This document shows positions 3,819-5,227 of a stretch of DNA of 5,227 nucleotides, in pieces. Below the pieces are notes generated by a model that had not been told where the DNA came from, made no database searches, and saw nothing but the letters and a program-made list of their open reading frames with translations. Source of the DNA: Thermoleophilia bacterium (GTDB taxonomy: Bacteria; Actinomycetota; Thermoleophilia; Gaiellales; JAICJC01); NCBI GenBank assembly GCA_025928435.1, contig JAICJM010000240.1, positions 1-5,227 of the forward strand. The letters are read 5' to 3'. The position numbers were made by a program, and so were the translations under genes. Positions within the stretch are counted from its first letter, which is position 1. Each line of letters starts with the position of its first letter.

Positions 3819-5227
3819 GCCGCATCAGCGAGCAGTCGCTCGAGAGCGTCAAGGCTGCGGTGGACATGGTGGATCTGGTCGGGGGCCGCACGACCCTGCG
3901 CAAGGTCGGGTCGCGCTACACCGGCCGCTGCCCGTTCCACGACGAGCGCACGCCCTCGTTCTCGGTCGACCCCGTCGACAAGCAGTACTACTGCTTCGGC
4001 TGCCGGCGCGGGGGCGACGCGATCCGGTTCGTCCAGGACACCGAGAACCTCGACTTCGTCGGCGCCGTGGAGTGGCTGGGCGAGCGCTACGGCGTGGAGG
4101 TCGCCTACGACGAGTCCTCGCCCCAGGCCGAGAAGCGCCGCAACGAGCAGCGCCGGCTCCTGGCCCTGCTGGAGGACGCCGCCGGGTTCTACACCCGCTA
4201 CCTGTGGGAGTCGGGCGAGGCGGAGGCCGCCCGCGCCTACCTGGCCGAGCGCGGGCTGACCGAGGAGACCGCCCGGTCGTTCCGGCTCGGCTTTGCGCCG
4301 ACGGCGTGGGACCGTGTGTGCGCCGCCGCCCGGGCGAAGGGCTTCACCCCTGCCGAGCTCGAACGGGCAGGACTCTCGAGCCGAGGCCGGCGCGGGCCGC
4401 TCGACCGCTTCCGCGGCCGGCTCATGTTCCCGCTGGCGGACGCGCGCGGGCGGGTGCGCGGCTTCGGCGCCCGCCAGATGCCCGGGGGCGACCCGCCCAA
4501 GTACCTGAACTCGCCCGAGGGCGTGATGTTCCACAAGTCCGAGACGGTCTACGGGCTCGACCACGCCCGCGCGACGATCACGACGCAGAGCCGCGCGATC
4601 GTCGTCGAGGGCTACACCGACGTGCTCGCCCTGCACCAGGCCGGCATGCCCGAGTCGGTCGCCTCGATGGGCACCGCCCTGACCGAGCAGCAGGTGCGCG
4701 AGCTGGCGCGCGTCTGCGGCAGCGGGACGCTCTACCTGGCCTTCGACGCCGACGCCGCGGGCGAGGAGGCGGCGCTGCGCGGCATGCAGATGGCGCAGTC
4801 GACCGGCATGGAGGTGCGGGTCGTGGCCCTCCCGGACGGCCGCGACCCGGCCGACGTGGCCGTGTCCGAGCCCGACGCCTTCCGGGCGGCGCTCGAGCGC
4901 TCGTCGGGCGTGCTGGGGTTCCGCATCGGGCGCGTGCTCGCCGCCGGCGGGTCGCGTGAGCGCATCTATGAGGAGGCGGCACGGATCCTTCACTCCGTGC
5001 CGGACTCCCTCGAACGGGCGGAACAGGTGCAGCGTGTCTCGAGTCGGCTGAGGCTCGACAGCGACCTCCAGGCGCGCCTCGTGCCTCGGGCGGCCGGAAA
5101 AGGTCGGATGCAGTCGGCATCCAAGCGGCTCCGTCAGACGCCCCGGGAGCGGGATGAGCGCTTGTTCCTGGCCATGTGCCTGGCCCTGCCCGACCGCGGT
5201 CGGATTTTACTCGGCGACCTGGAACAC
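3815..5227 (+). CDS. dnaG: DNA primase DnaG (3' end beyond the window)
   Basis: This is bacterial primase, which makes RNA primers for replication at the DnaB helicase. 471 residues are present with no stop, so the C-terminus (usually ending around residue 580-650) is cut by the window edge. Domains in order: the CHC2 zinc-binding domain with C39, H42, C60 and C63 (GRCPFHDERTPSFSV and YYCFGCRRGGD); the catalytic N-terminal core with the basic motif RFRGRLMFPLADARGRVRGF (198-217) and KYLNSPEG (229-236); the TOPRIM domain with E265 in VVEGYTDVLALHQAG and D311/D313 in LAFDADAAGEEAA; then a linker from about 425 and the beginning of the helicase-binding region. All catalytic residues seen are intact. 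The GTG start is chosen because SRISEQSLESVK matches the family N-terminus and the overlap with the dgt stop (GTGA, 3815-3818) indicates translational coupling. In related genomes a sigma factor gene often follows dnaG; here that is beyond view. Codon use becomes less GC-biased after about 4960. Confidence 0.97.
   Translation, partial: MSRISEQSLESVKAAVDMVDLVGGRTTLRKVGSRYTGRCPFHDERTPSFSVDPVDKQYYCFGCRRGGDAIRFVQDTENLDFVGAVEWLGERYGVEVAYDESSPQAEKRRNEQRRLLALLEDAAGFYTRYLWESGEAEAARAYLAERGLTEETARSFRLGFAPTAWDRVCAAARAKGFTPAELERAGLSSRGRRGPLDRFRGRLMFPLADARGRVRGFGARQMPGGDPPKYLNSPEGVMFHKSETVYGLDHARATITTQSRAIVVEGYTDVLALHQAGMPESVASMGTALTEQQVRELARVCGSGTLYLAFDADAAGEEAALRGMQMAQSTGMEVRVVALPDGRDPADVAVSEPDAFRAALERSSGVLGFRIGRVLAAGGSRERIYEEAARILHSVPDSLERAEQVQRVSSRLRLDSDLQARLVPRAAGKGRMQSASKRLRQTPRERDERLFLAMCLALPDRGRILLGDLEH

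Noticed and set aside
4072..4959. 295-codon plus-strand frame overlapping dnaG
   Set aside because: It is a shifted frame within dnaG with an Arg/Ala/Gly-rich product. The true frame carries all primase motifs.
3764..4993. 409-codon open frame antisense to dnaG
   Set aside because: It is antisense to the zinc, core and TOPRIM motifs of primase, and the translation is low-complexity Ala/Arg/Gly. It is a composition shadow.
5106..5122. Hairpin GGATGC-agtcg-GCATCC inside dnaG
   Set aside because: The stem is only 6 bp, there is no T-run, and it lies within coding sequence of the linker. Such stems arise often by chance in GC-rich DNA.

Overview
The window looks like a piece of chromosome from a high-GC (about 70% by eye) Actinomycetota bacterium. 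The protein style and the gene order suggest the class Thermoleophilia (Gaiellales or Solirubrobacterales relatives), but that assignment is recall-based inference, not a search result. Support comes from the strong G/C bias at third codon positions, start regions that look leaderless, and the dgt-dnaG gene pair, which is also adjacent in mycobacteria.

Layout. Positions 1-157 are the 3' end of a 23S rRNA gene. A short spacer follows that holds a perfect 18-bp palindrome, then a complete 5S rRNA (about 215-333) and, almost abutting it, a very strong terminator hairpin (335-375). A GC-rich gap of about 195 bp (376-570) contains a long imperfect inverted repeat (404-477) that resembles a REP-type element. 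Next come five complete protein genes and one partial, packed with almost no free space: a minus-strand pair (histidine-phosphatase-family enzyme at 846-1460, then a small acidic-tailed protein of unknown function at 571-834); a plus-strand SDR oxidoreductase (1487-2260); a minus-strand YkgJ-like CxxCxxCC metal-cluster protein (2253-2804); and a plus-strand pair, dgt (2823-3818) and dnaG (from GTG 3815, running off the right edge).

How the parts work together. dgt and dnaG overlap by 4 bp and are probably translated together, joining dNTP-pool control to replication priming. The other genes look like ordinary single-purpose enzymes. The orientation alternates: both divergent gaps are tiny (26 and 18 bp) and the one convergent junction overlaps by 8 bp, so promoters must sit within or beside neighbouring coding sequence. 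In the 26-bp gap the two start codons each have a -10-like hexamer exactly 8 bp away, and the two hexamers overlap. This suggests a compact bidirectional promoter making two leaderless mRNAs. The 18-bp gap has a perfect 8-bp inverted repeat that includes both start codons.

I found no mobile element, CRISPR array, tRNA or defence cassette, and no convincing new multi-gene system. The points most worth checking are the compact divergent promoters, the REP-like repeat behind the rRNA operon and the small uncharacterised protein.
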